Shown: positions 61,841 through 64,000 of the stretch, piece by piece | How the letters are laid out: each line of letters starts with the position of its first letter | Position numbering within the stretch: the stretch's first letter is position 1 | NCBI GenBank assembly: GCA_017463225.1 | Contig: JAFTPO010000063.1 | Location: forward strand, 1 to 64,000 | Direction of reading: 5' to 3' | Length of the DNA: 64,000 nucleotides | Origin: Lachnospiraceae bacterium | GTDB lineage: Bacteria; Bacillota; Clostridia; Lachnospirales; Lachnospiraceae | The notes under the pieces: model-generated | The model's input: the letters and a program-made list of their open reading frames with translations, nothing else | Database searches by the model: none | What the model was told of the DNA's origin: nothing | Translations under genes and position numbers: made by a program

Positions 61841-63050
61841 AATTGAGTTTTTTGGCAAGCTTTCCAGAATAGTATTTGAGATGCTGTTTGTGATGCTCCT
61901 GACCATCTTTTTTGAGAATGTTTTGTTAAAGCAGGAACCAGGGTGGATAAATAGGGCTATAGTGGTAGCGTTGTATATGCTTTCATTTGCGGTGAGAAAC
62001 ATTGCGAAAATAAGAGTTATTGCACTGATTGTTCATATTGTTCTTGGTGTAGCGATGTTCGTGCTTCCCGTAGATAATGTCAGCAGATGGATGTTTGTGG
62101 TGATTCTCTGGTATCTCATGTCTTCTTCTATGAAGTATATGGGACTGAGAGAGAAGTTAAAACCACTGGAGGACCCACCTTGGCCATCATTCTTTATTAT
62201 TATAGTGCTGTATCTTTTTGGGCTATATAACAAGGGATATATCTTTGTGAATTCTACATACATTTACTCTTTGTTGATGATGATTACATATTATCTTATG
62301 ACCTATTTTGACGGATTAAGAGCTTATATCAAATCAACTAAGGAAGTAGAGGAAAAACACCTGAAGAGGGTGATATCAAGAAATAATATCATAGTGTTTT
62401 GGATAGTAGTGTTACTGGTTGTAGGAATGGTTATAGGATGTATCTTAGATTATAGTAAAGTTGAAGCTGTTTTAAAAACCGTTGGCACGGAGCTACTTAG
62501 ACTTGTTATGTCTGTTTTTATGATATTTGCTCTGCTTTTTGATAATGTAGTTAAGGAAAGCTCAAACGGTGCAAATGCCTTTGATGCTGATGCTTTAAAT
62601 AGTATGAAGGGGCACGCCAAAACAGCTTTAGATTCTTCTATAATATTCCTGTATATTGCCTGTGGTATAATAGCTATAATAGTAATTAAAAATCTATTGA
62701 AGTTTGCTATAAAGCTTCTCTTTTCCAGAAATAAATATCAGGATGATATAGTTGAAGAGGCTGACAGTATCAGCTATGCCGTAGAAGAAGCCCCTAAAAA
62801 GAAAAAATTATTTAAAAGGTTAACGGATGAGGAGAAGTTAAGAAAAAAATACAAGACATACATAGAGGGCTATAAGTATGACATAAGATTATCCAACAGT
62901 AGAACCTGCAGGGATATCGCTGACGAGATAAAGACATGTGACTTGGGAGATGTATCAGAGGTAACGGATATTTACGCTAAAATTAGGTATGGAAATGCTG
63001 TTGCTGACAGACACACATTAAAGAGAGTTAACGCTTTGACAAGAAAGTAA
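61830..63050 (+). CDS. Membrane protein of the MoxR module (DUF4129-like C-terminus)
   Basis: A 406-residue protein. Residues 1-285 have about eight hydrophobic segments. The C-terminal 100 residues are soluble and basic, with a KYKTYIEGYKYDIRLSN ... DVSEVTDIYAKIRYGNA pattern resembling DUF4129, the usual end domain of transglutaminase-type proteins in MoxR-DUF58 clusters. No transglutaminase (Cys-His-Asp) core was seen, unlike many homologous clusters. GGAGG at 61816-61820 supports the ATG at 61830, which overlaps the DUF58 stop. Confidence 0.7.
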   Translation: MKSRIEFFGKLSRIVFEMLFVMLLTIFFENVLLKQEPGWINRAIVVALYMLSFAVRNIAKIRVIALIVHIVLGVAMFVLPVDNVSRWMFVVILWYLMSSSMKYMGLREKLKPLEDPPWPSFFIIIVLYLFGLYNKGYIFVNSTYIYSLLMMITYYLMTYFDGLRAYIKSTKEVEEKHLKRVISRNNIIVFWIVVLLVVGMVIGCILDYSKVEAVLKTVGTELLRLVMSVFMIFALLFDNVVKESSNGANAFDADALNSMKGHAKTALDSSIIFLYIACGIIAIIVIKNLLKFAIKLLFSRNKYQDDIVEEADSISYAVEEAPKKKKLFKRLTDEEKLRKKYKTYIEGYKYDIRLSNSRTCRDIADEIKTCDLGDVSEVTDIYAKIRYGNAVADRHTLKRVNALTRK

Positions 63051-63056
63051 AATCCG

Positions 63057-63085
63057 TTGAATATTAGAAGTCTTTGTGGTAAAAT
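63057..63085 (+). promoter_or_regulatory. Sigma-A-type promoter for glgA
   Basis: TTGAAT (63057-63062), 17 nt and TAAAAT (63080-63085), 33 bp before glgA. Confidence 0.65.
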
Positions 63086-63117
63086 ATATGTAATTATCTG
63101 GTCAGGAGGACAAAAGC

Positions 63118-64000
63118 ATGAAGAAGGTTGCGTATATTGCATCGGAGTGTGTTCCATTTATTAAGACAGGCGGATTGGCAGACGTTGTAGGAACATTGCC
63201 AAGAATATTTGATAAGAAGGAATATGACGTTAGAGTTATAATCCCTAACTATATGTGCTTGCCGGCTAAGTTTAAGGAGAAGATGAGATATCTTACTCAT
63301 TTTCATATGGATATAGGCTGGAAGCAGCAGTATGTAGGTGTTATGTACCTTGAGTATGAGGGTGTACCTGTATACTTTATTGACAACGAGTATTATTTTA
63401 ATGGATTTAATATTTACGGAGATGTTAAGTGGGATATAGAGAAGTTCTGTTATTTCAGTAAGGCAGCACTTTCAATCCTTCCTAGTATCGGGTTCCAGCC
63501 TGATATAGTACACTGTCATGATTGGCAGGCGGGACTTGTGCCTGTATATCTTAAGACTTTATTTGCTGGAAATCCATTTTACAGTGGTATGAAGTCTATC
63601 ATGACTATCCATAATCTTCAGTTCCAGGGTAAGTGGGATATAAAGACTATTCAGGAGTATTCAGGTCTTCCTGATTATCTCTTTACACCTGACAAGCTTG
63701 AGATGAACAAGGATGCGGCTATGCTTAAGGGTGGACTTGTATATGCAGATAAGATTACAACAGTTTCTAACACCTATGCATGGGAGATTCAGACACCTCA
63801 GTATGGCGAGGGCTTAGATGGTCTCTTAAGTGCTAGAAATCAGAGCCTCTGGGGCATAGTAAATGGTATTGATTACAATGATTACAATGCTGCTACAGAC
63901 AAGAAGATATACAAGAATTATACCATTAAGAACTTCCGTAAGAATAAGGTTATGAACAAGACTGCTCTTCAGAGACAGCTTGGTCTTCCTGAGGATCCAA
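63118..64000 (+). CDS. glgA: Glycogen synthase GlgA, N-terminal part (cut by window end)
   Basis: The last 883 bases encode about 294 residues of a GT5 glycogen/starch synthase. KTGGLADVVG near the N-terminus is the ADP-glucose-binding KxGGL motif, and HCHDWQAG, TIHNLQFQG and GIVNGIDY are further GlgA signatures. It elongates alpha-1,4-glucan from ADP-glucose. The ATG at 63118 follows AGGAGGACAAAAGC. The gene continues outside the window; the frame is open to base 64000. Confidence 0.95.
   Translation, partial: MKKVAYIASECVPFIKTGGLADVVGTLPRIFDKKEYDVRVIIPNYMCLPAKFKEKMRYLTHFHMDIGWKQQYVGVMYLEYEGVPVYFIDNEYYFNGFNIYGDVKWDIEKFCYFSKAALSILPSIGFQPDIVHCHDWQAGLVPVYLKTLFAGNPFYSGMKSIMTIHNLQFQGKWDIKTIQEYSGLPDYLFTPDKLEMNKDAAMLKGGLVYADKITTVSNTYAWEIQTPQYGEGLDGLLSARNQSLWGIVNGIDYNDYNAATDKKIYKNYTIKNFRKNKVMNKTALQRQLGLPEDP

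Overview
This 64 kb window looks like chromosomal DNA from a Lachnospiraceae-type member of the Clostridia (Butyrivibrio/Pseudobutyrivibrio/Roseburia/Lachnospira grade; genus not resolved). The reasons are AT-rich DNA, strong AGGAGG ribosome binding sites, frequent TTG starts (potD, ftsW, ftsZ), a Gram-positive cell-division/wall cluster with SpoVD-like PBPs and DivIB/FtsL proteins, a flagellin lysine methylase, a potABCD operon and polysaccharide genes. No rRNA, tRNA or CRISPR array was seen.

Layout. (1) 1-1098: the right end of an IS3-family element, a small serine recombinase, and an intergenic region with palindromic repeats. (2) 1099-18232: an accessory island, the most interesting part. 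It encodes a ribbon-helix-helix regulator, an SPFH/band-7 protein with zinc ribbons at both ends, a four-helix membrane protein, a HEPN-like protein, a zinc-ribbon/coiled-coil protein with an L7/L12-like tail, a DUF4365-type nuclease-like protein, and two paralogous zinc-ribbon-TIR proteins with an aligned candidate catalytic Glu239 but different C-termini (one membrane-anchored, one with three DUF6273-like repeats). A nonsense-broken remnant of a third paralogue, a small orphan ORF, a truncated Rpn/PDDEXK transposase-like gene, a YbjQ-coiled-coil-winged-helix protein and a TPR/DUF4037/DUF4125 protein complete it. (3) 18292-24206: polyamine ABC transporter potABCD followed by fliB. (4) 24214-35060: housekeeping and signalling genes (GH2 glycosidase, diguanylate cyclase, PHP phosphoesterase, PAP2 phosphatase, SCP2, WYL regulator, PlsC, Hsp33, methyltransferase, YchF, Lgt). 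(5) 35061-46990: dcw cluster mraZ-rsmH-ftsL-pbp-pbp-mraY-murD-ftsW-ftsQ-ftsZ, without murE, murF, murG or ftsA. (6) 47021-64000: FHA-ABC exporter, SLT lysozyme-like protein, nnr-alr-mazF-hlyC/corC-yebC, an unknown membrane protein, a zinc-ribbon/prion-like clostripain peptidase, dtd-moxR-DUF58-membrane protein, and the start of glgA, cut by the window end.

How the genes may work together. The island reads as a conflict/stress module: TIR (possible NAD+-processing) proteins, HEPN- and PD-(D/E)XK-like putative nucleases, SPFH membrane scaffolding and an RHH regulator, next to mobile-element debris. That functional reading is inference from domain content and gene order. The rest of the window is core physiology: polyamine uptake, envelope synthesis, division and motility-linked functions. 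Promoters, terminators and corrected starts given below are read from the sequence by eye.
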